A stretch of DNA of 64,000 nt from Marchantia polymorpha subsp. ruderalis (GCA_037833965.1 AP031354.1:9340001-9404000), one strand, 5' to 3'; shown: positions 46,920 to 60,672, counted from the first letter of the stretch. A program made the numbers and translations. Notes: generated from the sequence alone by a model not told the origin.

Positions 46920-47784
46920 TTGGAGTAATACTTTGCAAAAATATCTCAAAGCACAGCTGCAGAACTGTAACGATATCCTTGGCATGCAAAACACAGGATT
47001 TCACATCTTTCTCTGCCATTACACCAAATAATAACTACCATAAACCCTGTATAACCATACTAATCTTACAGAAAAAAAAATTTGAAACAAGTATTCTTTG
47101 GAATAAAATCTATATTGTTGGATCAGAGTCTCCAAGTTGGTCACTAAGAGTAACGTAAACCCTATCTTATCATCCTTTTCTCAATAATAAATAAATGAAA
47201 CAATGATATATAGATGAGAACTTTTATAATCGAATCAAAGTTTCATTAAAACTACCATAATACCTTATCAACCAGACTATTCTGAAAATAGCTATTCATA
47301 AAATAATGATCCTCCAAGTGAGAATCTATATTATAGCATCAAAATCTCACACTAATGAATTGAAACTACCATACCTCCTAAAAAAACACTGATACCTCTC
47401 AACTTTTAGGAAAATAGGTTTCACAGGATGGCTGCTACCAGAAACAACTACCTACTCTCACACCTCTGTACTCATTTATACCAATAGTTTCTTTCCATTC
47501 AAATACATTGTTTTATCCCTTCGACTACAATGTGAACAGATTCTTACATAATCCACAATATTCATGTCACAAAAGTGCAAAATAACAAAATTTTACAGAC
47601 ACACCAAATGCACCAAGAGAGTGAGCATTGCTACCTGCGAAAAAAACTTAACTTAATTTGTTAACATTAGGTGCAATGGCAGAGAAAGATGTGACGAATC
47701 AAATCGTGTGTTTTGCATGCGAATGTTCCCTGTTACAATTATGCAACTGAGCTTTCAGAGATTTCTGCAAAGAACTACTCCAAA
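46920..47784. repeat. Long foldback: about 110-bp inverted arms around 645 bp
   Basis: 46920-47025 and 47671-47784 are imperfect inverted repeats. Both arms read, in the same sense, TTGGAGTA...CTTTGCA...CTGTAAC (or TTGTAAC)...GCATGCAAAACACA...CACATCTTTCTCTGCCATT. The interior is AT-rich and non-coding. It could be a foldback or MULE-like transposon with long inverted ends, or an old inverted duplication. I see no clear target duplication, because LTR III adjoins the left arm. Confidence 0.65.
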
Positions 47785-49571
47785 ACTTCTTCTAAGATGA
47801 CATGCTTATGGTAAACAAAGGGACAAGTTTTGATTACGCACATGTTTTTCCTCGTCGAGTCTCTCGACCACTGCTGATGATGTGGTGCAAACGTAGTTCA
47901 ATGAGAAGCATATGAATTCTCATTATAAAACGTTTTGAAAGGATCTGAAATCACCAGTAATCACAATACAGCATCACCAAATTTTATATCGCTGTTAACA
48001 ATCGAAATTCAAGAAGGTGGAAACTATTGCCTCCTAGCTCCTCAGATTGAAAGCATGAAAAAATAGTTTTAAACGACGCATTGTAGCAAGGCGTTCCTCT
48101 CGTTTCAAAAATTGGAAACACGTAGTTGCAAAATGTAGCAGATGTGGTCGGACGGTATACGCGCTTTGTTTTTACTCGTTCCACGGCCATTGATAATGCG
48201 CTGCTGATTTAAATTATGCGGAAATTACACCCCATGATGCCCGCGTGACTGTGTCATCAGTATATCACATGTTGATTTATTCTATGACACAGAAAGCGAT
48301 CGGCCCTCCACATTTTTTTTTCTAGATCACCTCTAGGTGTTGAATTTCCGTTTGTCACTTGCGAGAACTTGCAGGCACAACAGTGCAGCATTTGGCACAC
48401 TCGTCCAAATGCAAGGAATAGGCTCAGCGCTTCTTCCCATCAGGCTTTCATTCTTCGCATGAGAGTAGCGGTTTTTCATACAGCGTCCTCGACCGTTTCT
48501 AGAAAATTTTAGAAATCAAACTGTTTCTCATTAACATTATTCGAATAAGTACCTCATTTTCACAAAATTATCTTAGAGTTATTAATTTCTATATTTCAAA
48601 ATTGTCAAAATATTTTTATAACAGGTATGGTTTGTCGAGAAAAATATAACGGAAGATCAAAATTTAACATTCTCCACTATTGGTATCTAACTTTAGTACT
48701 TTATCAAGATCAATACTTCTCATAAAAGTCCTAGACATATTTTTTCCAAAGAAATAAAAAAAATTCACTACAGTTTATAGAGTAAATCATAGTGCGAGTA
48801 GAAAGAAATCATGTACGAAGACTTGGATCACATGAACTTCAGATTGTTTTTAATAATAAGTAGCAAAAAATTTTCATGCGGATAAATTTTCACGTTTTAA
48901 AAATAAAAATTTGACAAGCTTGAATAATCACAAAAACAATGTGGTAAGCTTGAATGTGTGTTTATTCATTATAATTGCATATGTTACACCAAATATTTGA
49001 GTTCAGTTTGGGAATTGTAATATTATTGCGAATTTTACTTTCGTATAACAGATTCTATTTTCAATAAATAAATAAAATCACTAATACATTTGGAGGGTGT
49101 AGATCATAAATTTTCAAGGTCCTCTTGTAATATAAAAATTATATTTTCGCTAGAAGCGAACCTCATGGAATACAAAAGAAAAACAAGTGATTAATTTCAC
49201 AATAATTAATAGCGATAAAATTTTGCGGCCACAACTGTACACTATCATCGATATTTGCTACTCACGATGTATGTCATTTCTCTTGTGATCGTGGTGATCA
49301 CACAAAGTACCAATTGCAAACGATCACGCTCGTCACCCTCAAAGTTATTATGATGTACTTCCCCATTATCATGTAAGAACGAAAACTACTACTCAATCCA
49401 AATTTAAAATTAGTTTTTGAGGCTATACTTTGAAGTTCATACATAACAAATTGTAACTTCAAAGTAACAATTTCTCAGCAGTTCCTATCAATAGTGGATA
49501 ACGTCCACTATTGTGACCTCAACGACATGTGGATAATGTCCACCACTTCTTGGAGTCCAAATAAATGAACT

Positions 49572-49608
<37 letters not shown>

Positions 49609-50765
49609 TATACTCGAACAGTTTCGGTTGAATCTACACGGTACAATTTTCTGTGACAAATATAATGGGTCTTACTCTTGCTGAATATCAACCATTGTTG
49701 TGTCAATCGTTGATCATTCGCCTCAGACATTAAACCTCAAAGGACGTTGTGTGCAAACATATGGCATTCCGGCCAAAAGGTATCTAGGCCGTGCATGTTT
49801 AATGGCAGACGGCACAAGTACTTGTGGGGCAGGCCGGACATGGCTTGCTGGATTAAAACATTCCTAGTTTAAGGGATCTTGCCTCAGTCTTCGACTCGAA
49901 GGAACTCGAAACGCAGCACGAATTTCAGATCCGCCCTCACGAGACCGCGTTTCGCCGTGACTCCTCGGTCCTCCAAAATGTAATGTGTGCCCCTGATTTT
50001 CATTTCATCGCTTTATTCCTGTGCAGCTGCGTTTGATACATGTGACCACCAGGTTCACCACTTGGATTTGACGACATATACCTGTGCACGGAGATTAATA
50101 TGAATCGTAAAAATAAGAAAAGAAGTAACTCCCTTAACGATCTACGCCTTTCACAAAGCTTTCCACAGATGGATCATGCAGATGAGACATCCTTTGGAGC
50201 TTTTTTAATACCTATTGAGAACCATACGATTCATTTAGATGTATATGTAGCAATATTGTCATGTCCAATAACACAAACTCATCAATTCATGCTCTATCAG
50301 ATTCAAACTGATGTGGAAAGAACGATCATGAAAATTTCAATGACGTTGTGACTTACAAGTATTAATAACATTTAGCTTATAACAATAGATATCATGCTCC
50401 AAGTGAACTTCGTTGCGAAAGTCCAACTAGCCCAACAAAATCTCATGACTTTGAATAAATACAATGAAATAACCCATCATAATCAATACACGTATCATAC
50501 AATCGAAAGCTATCTTCAGATTGCTCAAACAACATTCATAACATGATCTCAGATATATTCTTATAGATATTCTCCAATATATCTAATGGAGTGAAACAGA
50601 TGAAGTAGATTTCAGGCAAACAAGTCAACAAGCCTAAATAAATATATCTTTTTGGTTTTATATCTTTTTGGATTTTACATGGTCCAATGCAAATTCGAAC
50701 TATGCTACTCGTGAAAATTTGGCTTTTCTCAAGGTTCGTCTTCATTCGGTAATCTCAACAACCAG
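47785..50765. other. AT-rich spacer upstream of the chaperone gene
   Basis: No supported gene. Contains a TA microsatellite (about 49576-49612). A section of higher GC (49740-49990) and a short plus-strand frame (50100-50351) show no recognisable domain. Confidence 0.5.
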
Positions 50766-50773
50766 TGACGTGG
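50766..50773 (+). promoter_or_regulatory. UPRE-like site TGACGTGG upstream of the P58IPK-like gene
   Basis: TGACGTGG matches the unfolded-protein-response element (TGACGTGG/A) bound by bZIP factors of the XBP1/bZIP60 type. It lies about 645 bp upstream of the ATG at the start of a GC-rich promoter-like block (50760-51350) that also has CCAAT boxes (near 50840 and 50898). P58IPK genes are ER-stress genes in other eukaryotes, so the site fits. Function here is inferred. Confidence 0.4.
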
Positions 50774-51414
50774 AAATGCCAACGCGGACGACCAGTGAGG
50801 AGCAGAAGGCAGGGCAAGGACGAGGCCTCGGGAGCTGGTGGGCCAATGGGAAGGGCGGGTGCAGCCTTGTCACGCGTTCCCAGAAACCCGACGATCCGCC
50901 AATCAGCGGCGCCTCGAGCCGATGTGATTGGCCCGGACCGTAAATTTCTTGTCACCGGCCCCGTAGTCCCAACTCCCGAATTATCCAAATTTTCGGTCCC
51001 CACACAGCGGGCGAGGCCGAACATTCCCGAAGCCGGCGGTCGTCTCCGGTCGCCGGGCCGTCCCTGCTCGGAGTCTGAGACTAGCGACCTGCGACCACCG
51101 GTGGCCCACGAGCAGCAGCAGCAGGCGAAATCTCGAGCTCCCGAGGAAGTCCGATCGATCGATGAAGAGGAAGACGAGGATCGAGCGCAAGCAGACGTCG
51201 AATTCGACGCAGCGGACTGACGGGAGGTGCCGAGGAGCAGAGCTCGCGGAGGGCCGGGCAGGGTAGCGGAGGAGAGCAGCAGGGCCAGAAGCGAGGGAAG
51301 GCAGCGAGGAGACGTCGCGTGGAGGCCTGCGGGTCCGGCGTCGGTTTAATTTCTCGGAAACGAGGGGTTCCAATTGCGCTTTGCAGGGAGGGCGATTAGA
51401 TTTTTTGTAGGAAG

Positions 51415-54400
51415 ATGATGGGCTCGAGAAGGAAATGCACTCCCTCATGTCCGCACCAGTCGTTTAGACTGCTTTCGCACCAGCGTTTATTGATCGTTAC
51501 CTCTCTCTTTCTTCGAGCTCTGAATGTGTACGCTTCTACTGCTGGTAAGTCAAACCGCGTGATCTTGGGATTCCCATTCTCCTCTTTTATCTCCAACGTT
51601 CTCCTTGAACTACGCGTGACTTAATCGTGAAGAGGAATTGAGCGTTGATTTTGGAATTTTCGTGGGGGCGAGTGGGTTCGCCTGATGAGGAGGAATAGGA
51701 ATTCATTTTCTTTAGTTTGCATGTTTTATTTCCCCGGACGTCCTTTCGGGTGTCGCAACTTATTCACATTGTTCAAATTATCGATTATGGGAGCTGAGTG
51801 ACATCTGTCGACATGATGTTATGGTCAATATAGTAACGATTCCTCATTCGTGAGGACAATTGTATCGGCAGCTGTCAGTATTTGGTATTTAGATCAGTGA
51901 TCATAACGATCGCGAAGCCTAAAGCTTCGATCATATCTTTTAGTATCTTTTGAATGTGTTCTTACTTGAATTGGAGATTTTACCTTACTTTTCGCAAATA
52001 TGTTACTGTTTCAATCAGTAGCTCAAGCAGGATCCTGTTGACACTCAGTGGAAACCTCGTATTACTGGGAAAAATGTGGACTTTATTGGCCAGCAAGTGG
52101 TTATGGTTGAGTACTGTTTTAGAGAAGATTATTCTTAGGCACAACAAAATAGGGCGGAAGCTATTCAGATTTAAACCAGATGAGATACTGCTGGAGCACA
52201 GTTTTCGTGTTCATGTGTTGCCAGAATTTTCTCACCTCTCATACACAGCTCGTTGTACCATTTCAAGTTCCGGGCTTTTCAACAAGATTAGTTCGATGCC
52301 GAGAACTTAAGTTGCAGCTTGGCCAGAGCTTTTTCTCAACGGTCATGTCCAAAGGTGTACTCCAAAATGCTTCACTTGAAGATGATCATCATCTTGGAGA
52401 GAAAGAGGTCAACCACAGAGGTCATTGAATGCCAACCGTGCCGACCTTTTACCTCTTTCCCTATGCAAGGGTTGTGAGCAAAGTAAAGGATGCACTTTGC
52501 AAAATTTCAATATGATTAGGTCTTGGACTCATGTATATTCCCACCCCGGATTTCGTCACCTGGCTGTGTTAGAGGTCTGCTCAGCTTACTGTCTCTCAAG
52601 ACATTATACTCTCAACACTTACGTGATCAGAGTGCCGGAATCACTGAGGGTGGCAATCCAGTAAACTTGATCAACCCATCGAAGGAATGCGGCCCCTCAA
52701 ACCGAGAATTCTAGCGGTTCTTCTGAGTTTGGCCGAAGATATGCTTCTCTGATTTTAACTTATAGATTGTGCAAGTTTGTTAAAAGAGTCCTCCTATCGT
52801 CGTTCTTCGTTGTATCCTAGATATAACAATCTCATTTAGAGAAATGGATACTTATTTATCTACCGGGTAATGTTTATGGTGTCTCGGAACCAATTTGGAC
52901 TAATTGATTCATTCAATCACGGCCTTCACCTTGTCGACTCATATCTGTCAGCCCCTTGATGATAAGTAGGCGCCGACTGTGAGGGGTAACCTGATCAGAG
53001 AGCTGAAGCATTTTGTCTTTGGTGACAATGTATCTGGTGCAGTAAGCTTGCAACAACTACGGAAATGAGCTTGATTCTAACCATAATATTGCTAACCTTA
53101 GTATTGCTTGCTAGCTAAGTTTTTAGCTGTTCCTCTGAAGGAAGTTCAAGTAGGGCTTTTCCTTATAGAACCAACGTTGCAACATGAATTTCTGTCCACA
53201 GTGTGGTGAAGGGTTCAAATTCGAAATAGCATGGTGGGCGGAGCTATCACGTAGCAAATTAAGTCTTCTTTAGTTCGCTACTGCAGATCGCTAAGTGTGT
53301 AGAGATGAGTAGTGGGATGAGACTTATCCTGCTTGGGAAGAGTAAACTCGTTATCCGCTCCTGGAAAGAGCTGCGTTGAGGTCTTCAAGTTTAGTCGATT
53401 TTGCGTTAGGGCAATTCATTACAGGTTTCTATGTGAGGTACTTTTAATACTGGAAGGGGTTTGACGTAGGAAACACTTTACCTTGCATGTGGTTGACATG
53501 GAAGAGCAGGACATCCTTTGTGTCCTTTTGGGATTCGAATTCTGGCTTCTTCAGTGAATCATTTCATGTTAATTATAGGTGCAATTCCTAATGAAGCCAG
53601 GTTAGCGAATCAATTTCGGTTAGTTCGACTTTCTTCGCTTTTGAGTTTGTTTTTGCACTTTGGTGGGCTTGCTGCTCGTTCTCTTTACAGGCCGTCCCAC
53701 GGCCTTAATCGTTTCGCGTGGACTTCAGACATTCCTTTTTTCTTTCCCTTTCTGGAGATACGCAACTCATTTTAGCGCTTTAGTCGGTGTGATCCAATAA
53801 CAAGGGTTTTGAAGAAGGAACACAAACATCAGCATCTGAAACTTCTTGTGCACATACAGTTCCCTTGCTAGTGATTTGGGTTGAATGTTATTAATTACTA
53901 GATATTTCATCATCAATACGTGATGTGCTCAACTTCACGCTGTTTTTTACCATTCCCTATTCGCTAATTTCTAAAGCGTCACAGATGTGTGATGGACTTG
54001 TCTTCATATCCGCAAGAGTTGTGTTAAGCAGGTTGTGCAAATAGCTCGATTTCTCCCAGTTTATTTCATTTGCCTAAGAATACTTCAATTATCTTAAGGC
54101 TCTTACATTTTTTTCCCGGAGACAAACTCTTGATCGCCATCTACTTTCATAAACAACGGCACAGCATATAATCCATCCTCAGTTTGGATAATAAAAAACT
54201 TTGATTTCGGTCGTGTTTATTTGACGAGCTCTAGAAGCCTCCGGAGTTTTATTGCTGTTATCTAGAACGGTTGGCTTAATGAATATGCATTCTTATGTCT
54301 GTTTGCAGCCTCGTACCTGCAAGAAGGTGATGCTGCGGTTGCCAATGGTGACTACACTATCGCGGTCCGTCATTATAGCAGTTTTATTGGTATGAATATC

Positions 54401-57400
54401 CTCCCTATATATGTTTGTACGCAGTTTTAATACTTAGTATCAGTACGCATTGTTATGTGCAACATACTCTGTTGTCCGAATTCCAATGCTTAATGTACTG
54501 TGTCCTCAATTTTGACTCTTGTTAAAGTCAGCCTTGTTTTAAGACACTTGATTAATACTTGGCAGTGTTTCCTTCTAACTAAATCTTCAAACATATGTTA
54601 TTTCCCGGCAGATTTGAATCCTGCTGCAGCAATAGGCTACTCCAAGCGGTCGGCGGTTTATGTACAGCAAAAAAAATACAAGGAAGCCATCTATGACTTG
54701 GATAAAGCTGTCGAAGTTGATCCAGTATTTGTTCAGGGTTATTTGAATAGGGGCCGCCTTTTTCGACAGAGCTGCAGGTAAAATTCTCCAGCTTTACTTA
54801 AGTTATTCAAGGAAATATATTCAGGGCTGATTATAGAGCTGCTACTCTAATGATTGACGCCCATTTCTTCTGAAAATATTAATACAGAAGTGTGGATTGG
54901 AAGAAGATATTGTTTTCAGACTCCTCCATCTAATTGAATGTTGAAGCGGCAAGTGGTTCAATTGATAAATTTGTCTCCTAGTTGTTTGAAAGAAAAATGA
55001 TGTTGAATTTACGAAAGCATAATCAAGACAAAAACTTTCCCGTCATTTTCTGGTTTTTATAACTTACAGTAGGGAGTTGATCTTGATGATTTTGAATAAC
55101 AGTTGGTGCTCGGAAACAGGTTTGAAGAGGCGGAAAAAGATTTCAATAAAGTTATTGAGATCAACCCGGAGCACACAACCTCAAGGAAAGAACTTGCGCA
55201 GTCCTTGCAAGCCAGGGAGAGCCTTTTGGATGCTCTTTCTGCCTTTGATGCTGGTGATAGCTCAAAAGCGCAGGAACTTTTGCGCAAAGTTTTCTTCCTA
55301 TCCCCTGAATGCCTCAAGGTATGGATCATTGTTTATCTAGCTGTGCATAGAGATTCTAGATTGACGTCTCCTTTCTACTTAGTACGTGAAGTTTTCGAGC
55401 TCAGTTTATGGATCTCTTATAAGAATATTTTACGCACCCAGCTCCGCCCATCTACCCTTTGGTGGAGATAAGTGTCTCTGATGCGTGGTTTATTATGTTT
55501 TTGAGCCCCTGTGTTTGTGTAACTCTGTTCCTGTTTTAGTCTGAATGCCAGAGATCCCTCAGCAGCGTCAGTAGAAGAGCTTGAGTAGTGGTAGAAGGAA
55601 AAAGAAATGAAAAGAGACCTACAGAAGAGAGTAGAGGCTCTATCATGAAGTGGGCGTTTTCCAGACATCAGCTGATTAACCCTATACTCACAAAATGACA
55701 GTTGCAAAAGTTCAGTATCTATGAGTCAAAAGTGGGGCTACTTCGCTCCTTGAGCAAGGGTACTGATCTCTGTACACAGCTTGGCCTCCACCATCGAGCG
55801 ACGTGACTAAAATATTGCACTCATCTTTGAAAACGGGCTGCATTCCATCAGACAGTGCACGACAGTTTCGTCCTCTTTTGCCACTCAGTCTGCAGTGGGT
55901 AAATGATGAAGAAAAGCCGAACCGACCATTTTATCTACCTGACAAACTGTACAAGGAAGTTGCTTCCAGTAAATGAAAACTTGGTTTCCATTTGGACAGG
56001 CAAGATTATTACAAGCAAAGCTGCTGCTGAAGACTAAGGACTACGATGGAGTTGCAGTAGAGGCGGGACAAGTCCTTAAGCAAGACGATACCAACTTGGA
56101 AGCTCTGCTCTTGAGAGGACAAGCTTACTTTTATCTTGGAGATAATGACCTTGCTCTCAGGTGGGGTTCACTGAGGGGTTCACTCAACACTTTTTTGTCG
56201 TCACATCTTTAGTTTTGTAAGATAATGTTTTCAGAGCTACTTAGCTTCCAAAAGACACTTTACTTGTGGACCCCTATAGTTGATTGTGATGCCGTGATTG
56301 CTGTTGGCTTTTACGTGGGCTGTGCTGAACAGTATGTCATTTTCCGTGACTATATTGAGGTAAGACAGGAATTACAACATTTTCTTCATGTGTCCCCAGA
56401 CATTACCAGTCAGGCCTTCGATCCGATCCGGAGCATAGTGGGCTGAAGAAAGAGTACCACAAGCTCAAAGCCCTCATAAAAAAGACGAAGAGCGTGGGTA
56501 ACTCACCCTAAAAGCATTTTTGAGTCAGGAAATTTTGTTCCTTCTGCCTGTCAAATCTAGATTTAGACTCAATTTTAGATTTCAATTATCTGAGTTTCAG
56601 ATTTCTGTATCCCTGACAGGCTGATGAGGCTGCATCGAAGGGCAAGTTCCGTTTAGCTGTTGAGGAGTATCTGGCAGCACTGAACATTGCACCGGATCAT
56701 GATATCCACAACGTGAAACTCTACATGGGACTCTGCAATATTTGTGTCAAGCTTGGACGCGGCAAAGACGCAGTTGAACACTGCTCCTCCGTGTTGAAAA
56801 TAAATGAAGAAAATTTGGACGCTTTGGTTCAGGTGATTTCTCCAGTCCGTCACGTACGACGTCGAGTTTCTATCGGGTTTCTCATGTCATCTAAAAGTCC
56901 ATCTGAGTTGCAAGATCTTGATCACTGTGCTGGGCTCTTTGCTGCCTGGTTGTTAATATCATTCTATTAGAACAACGGAATATGCAGCGCTTTATTTTCT
57001 CACCGGAAATAAGCTGATTGGTCTGTATTGTGTCCAGTGTTAGCCGTAAAATGTCGTCTGGTCGTGAGGGAGATGTAAACCTATCTGAGATTTTGCATAT
57101 CGCGTGCTATATCATGTTATGTGAATTACTGATATCAATGTCTAATGCATGTTCATAGAGAGGTGAAGCTAAGTTGCTAATTGAAGACTTTGAAGGCGCT
57201 GTTGCGGATCTCAAAGAAGCTGTGCAAAAATCCCCACAGGTACAAGGTTTACTTTGCAATATAAATTTGGATAAATGAGTAATGAGAGTATTTGCCTCAC
57301 CAATAAGAAAATAACTTTTTGAAAACCGTCCTTGAACGAATCGTCCACCGGTATGGGTATAGTATGGTAGACAGCCTTTGATGCTTTGAGGAAGAAAGAG

Positions 57401-57945
57401 TACATCTAGTCAAGACTTTGTTTTTACAACACATGTCCTGCAGGATCGAAGCATAAGAGAGATACTCCACAAGGCAGAAAAATTACTGAAGGTAAGCAAG
57501 CGCAAGGACTGGTACAAGGTTCTACAAGTGGATAAGATGGCGTCAGCAGCCGATATCAAACGCGCGTATAAAAAGCTTGCTCTACAGTGGCATCCTGATA
57601 AAAATGTTGAAAATCAAGAAGAAGCCGAAGCGAAGTTTCGAGAGATTGCAGAAGCGTACGAGGTTCGTGTCTATTCACATTTGTTTCTCGTCGTTTGCGC
57701 TGACAGTTCCATCTGTAAACGTGAACTACCAAGATTGCTGGATGATGAAACTCACTTGCTCTCTCGTTTCGGTTTAACCATGTGATTCTTATTCGACCGG
57801 CAAATGTATTCATTTTCTGTAGATTTTGGGTGATGAGGAGAAGAGAGGTAGGTATGATCGCGGCGAGGATGAAGAGCAAAACATGGGTGGTCCTGGATTC
57901 GACCCATTTCATGGGGGTGGCCAAACATTTACATTCTACTATTGA
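51415..57945 (+). CDS. P58IPK: P58IPK/DNAJC3-type ER co-chaperone (TPR + J domain)
   Basis: Ten exons read as one 488-residue chain: 51415-51544, 54309-54389, 54612-54777, 55120-55318, 56000-56160, 56400-56493, 56620-56832, 57159-57239, 57444-57662, 57823-57945. Phases match at every junction. All introns are GT-AG; the exon 6 donor is GTGGGT, chosen because it keeps frame. Residues about 1-43 form a basic then hydrophobic signal or anchor segment ([13 protein letters not shown]). About nine TPRs follow, beginning at [18 protein letters not shown]. The J domain is at about 397-460, with HPD at 425-427. A Gly-rich end closes with [10 protein letters not shown]. The family works in the ER lumen, presenting unfolded clients to BiP and stimulating its ATPase. 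Length matches plant homologues, though the Gly-rich tail is short. Intron 1 is 2.76 kb. Confidence 0.93.
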
Positions 57946-59645
57946 TGGAGTTTTTTCTCGTAGGTTTCCATCAACATTCTTTTTGAAATTGAATAAGATC
58001 TTAGATTGGCTCTTCACCCTGCCGCGGAAGAGAGTAGTAAGGGTGGCGTGGGCAAGCTTGTGACTTGGGTGAGGGGCAGTTAACTTGCCTTTTACTCTAC
58101 AGGCCGGATAGTTCTTACTTTGTATAAAGGAAACAAGTGTTAAAGATATGAAAAGATGTTTCACTTGGGGTGAGACTTGCAAAGATTCTGTTCTGCGGAG
58201 AACTCTTTGTTCAATATCAGAACGAGTAAGGAAGCCGGAAATTGATGTGTTGAAACGTATGTTAAGAAAGATTGGAAGTTGCAGTATGTTATTGATGGAT
58301 GTATACACTGCACTCGTATTTTCCGCACACCAGGAAAGTGTATGTAAGTTTATAGAGTCACTCACCAGGAATATTCCTTCATGCCAATTATTGAATCTGG
58401 AAATGAGCGATCCATATTGAATCGAATTGAGCGTAGCAGGCAAAATGAACGTTTCTACCTGCTACGTTTTCTCCCAGTCTAATCACAAGCAGACTGGGAG
58501 ATATAGTTGATCAGCAAAAGCCGATTATGGAACCACTCACTCACTCTTGTGTGTGGTGTGTGGGTAGATCCTCAAACTCATGCGCCTTATCAGTGCACAC
58601 TGCGGCGTTGAAACTCATTTTGTAGCCAATTGTCGTAAGTAATGTCCAAAATAATGTCTTCATACTTCTCAGGTTGGACACAAACAAATACATGCGAATT
58701 TGTAACCGTTTGAAGTGGCCAAATGAAACCTCATATGTATGCTTAACTTGTAAGCGTATTTCATATTAATGTAATTTGTAACTGTGTGAGGTAGACACTG
58801 AACAAGTATGTGGAGATTGAACAAATATGTGGAGATTGCCGAAGCTATAAATTTGGTACTTGCGGGATCTATGTTTCGTAGTATTTGTCTGTCAATATCA
58901 CTTTCAGGATTTTGTATGGGATAGATAATCTTTCATGAAGGCCTTATATTGTAAACGTGAAGAACATGGATCAACTCCAAAATTTTTAAGAATTCTACTA
59001 TATGAAAAATGAACCGCAGATTGTGTAATTTACAAATCACTCCGGTCATAATATCTGTAAAACTGAACTAATCTATGAAGAATGCTTTGCTAATTAAGCG
59101 ATCACATCCAAATATTATTTTTTTTGAAATGAAATTAACATGGAAAAAATGATTGTATAGTATAATTTTTAATATTGATTAATTACTTTTTACTTTTATT
59201 AGGTCATTAATAATTTATTTTGTTTCTCATATGAACATTCATATAGATATTCATCAACAAAATCATAGTCTGATTACTTATTGTTCAAATTTTGCAATGC
59301 ACATGTTTGCATTTGGTTGAACATCTCTTATAATGCACAAGAATTTTGAAGAAAGAAAATCAATTGAAGAGATTTTCTTACATGTAAAGTGTTTATATTT
59401 AATATTATTACTTGTGTGTACAACTATGATATCAATGGTTTCATATCCCTGCAACAAGAAATTTTAGTATGGATCTTGTGATAGATGATAGAGGCATGTT
59501 ATTATAAATTTTTTAGGTCAAGTAAAATTCACTCAAATCAAAATTAACAATTTATGTTAATTAATAATTATTTTAGTTAATTAGAACTAAAGTAGAAATT
59601 ACTCTAAATGTTGATATAGATACTTTAGCACACACTAGTCATAGT
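57946..59645. other. 3' flank of the chaperone gene and AT-rich spacer
   Basis: Probably begins with the 3' untranslated region. After about 58.9 kb the DNA is very AT-rich with no gene. A small repeat of ATGTGGAGATTG occurs twice near 58810-58840. Confidence 0.45.
58432..58500. repeat. Two small hairpins downstream of the chaperone gene
   Basis: CGTAGCAGG (58432-58440) pairs with CCTGCTACG (58458-58466). CTCCCAGTCT (58471-58480) pairs exactly with AGACTGGGAG (58491-58500). They lie about 490 bp after the stop and may be in the 3' untranslated region or just beyond it. Confidence 0.6.
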
Positions 59646-59649
59646 TATC

Positions 59650-59865
59650 ATGTCAACAATCCACTCGCTTGGTAGGTAAAGAGTATGTGCGTTACTTGAC
59701 AACGGTCACGTCAACGATCCATATGCTTGTTAGGTAAAGAGTATGTGTGTTACTTGACAACGTCACGTCAATGATCCATATGCTTGTTAGGTAAGGATTG
59801 AGTGTGTTAGTTGACAACGTCACATTAACAATCCATGTGTTTGTTAGAGTTATTTGTCACGTCAT
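59650..59865. repeat. Minisatellite, about four copies of a 57-59 bp unit
   Basis: Four decaying tandem copies each contain CA(T/C)(G/A)T(C/T)AAC...ATCCA...GCTTG(T)TAGGTAA...GTGTGTTA(C/G)TTGACAAC. The first two are closest to each other. The DNA on the right (about 59860-60010) has TATA-like and U5-like features and may be the edge of an old LTR, not proven. Confidence 0.7.
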
Positions 59866-60672
59866 CCATTCACTAAGAGTAGTATGGATTGTGAGTATAA
59901 GATCTTATCTGCTTTGTACTCGTTAGTGAGAGCTATAAGGGAGAGTAGAACCATTGTTGTTATCTGTCATCTTCAAAATTTATGTTTACATCTTCGAGTG
60001 AATTTCTCTTAAAACCCTAGTGTTATAATGATATGAAATCAAATTTGCTCTTTCCTTGAATGTGGGTTATTTCTCATGATATAGCAAGTGAGTGATCATG
60101 GAGTGCAATATTGTGAGTGTATAAAGGCTTGCAGAGGTCATTGATTTGCATGTAGAGAGAGTGGAAAAGAGGAAATTGTGGTTTTGTAGATATGGACGTG
60201 TTTGAAAGGAATCTAATACCTCACTGGCCAATTTCTAACCTATTCGATATTCACCTTCGTTGCATGGAGAAACATCAGTTTTGGATGTACATTGTGCAGA
60301 ATTCCGTAAAATCGGCGAACGCCAAATCTATCAAAAATATTTTAATATTAGTACGCCATCTGGTCTTAAATTCAGCATTGGCCGAAGTTAACCAAATGCG
60401 TATGCTTTATTACTAGAGACATGTAGTAATAAAGCATGCGCTTTGTCGGACACGGAAACTTGTTTATCTTCTAGTTGAGAAGAAAACAAGACTATACTCC
60501 TCCTATCCGTGTGATTTCGAGTTCGTTTCGAGTACTCCTTAGTGTAATGTCAGAAACTACTCATAACTCTCATCTAATCATACTCCAAATTTGGAGATTG
60601 ATTATCGGTGTCTGATACTAAACTATTTGCCTCTCTCTCTCTCGCTTAGATGACAAAAACCTCAACGTATTC
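59866..60672. other. AT-rich spacer
   Basis: No gene recognised. A 74-codon plus-strand frame at 60192-60416 has no known domain. Confidence 0.4.

Noticed and set aside
50765-51220. 151-codon plus-strand frame upstream of the chaperone gene
   Set aside because: It lies in a GC-rich promoter/leader block, has no domain, and ends before the well-supported start at 51415.
57556-58443. 295-codon minus-strand frame
   Set aside because: It overlaps exons 9 and 10 of the chaperone gene on the opposite strand and has no recognisable domain.
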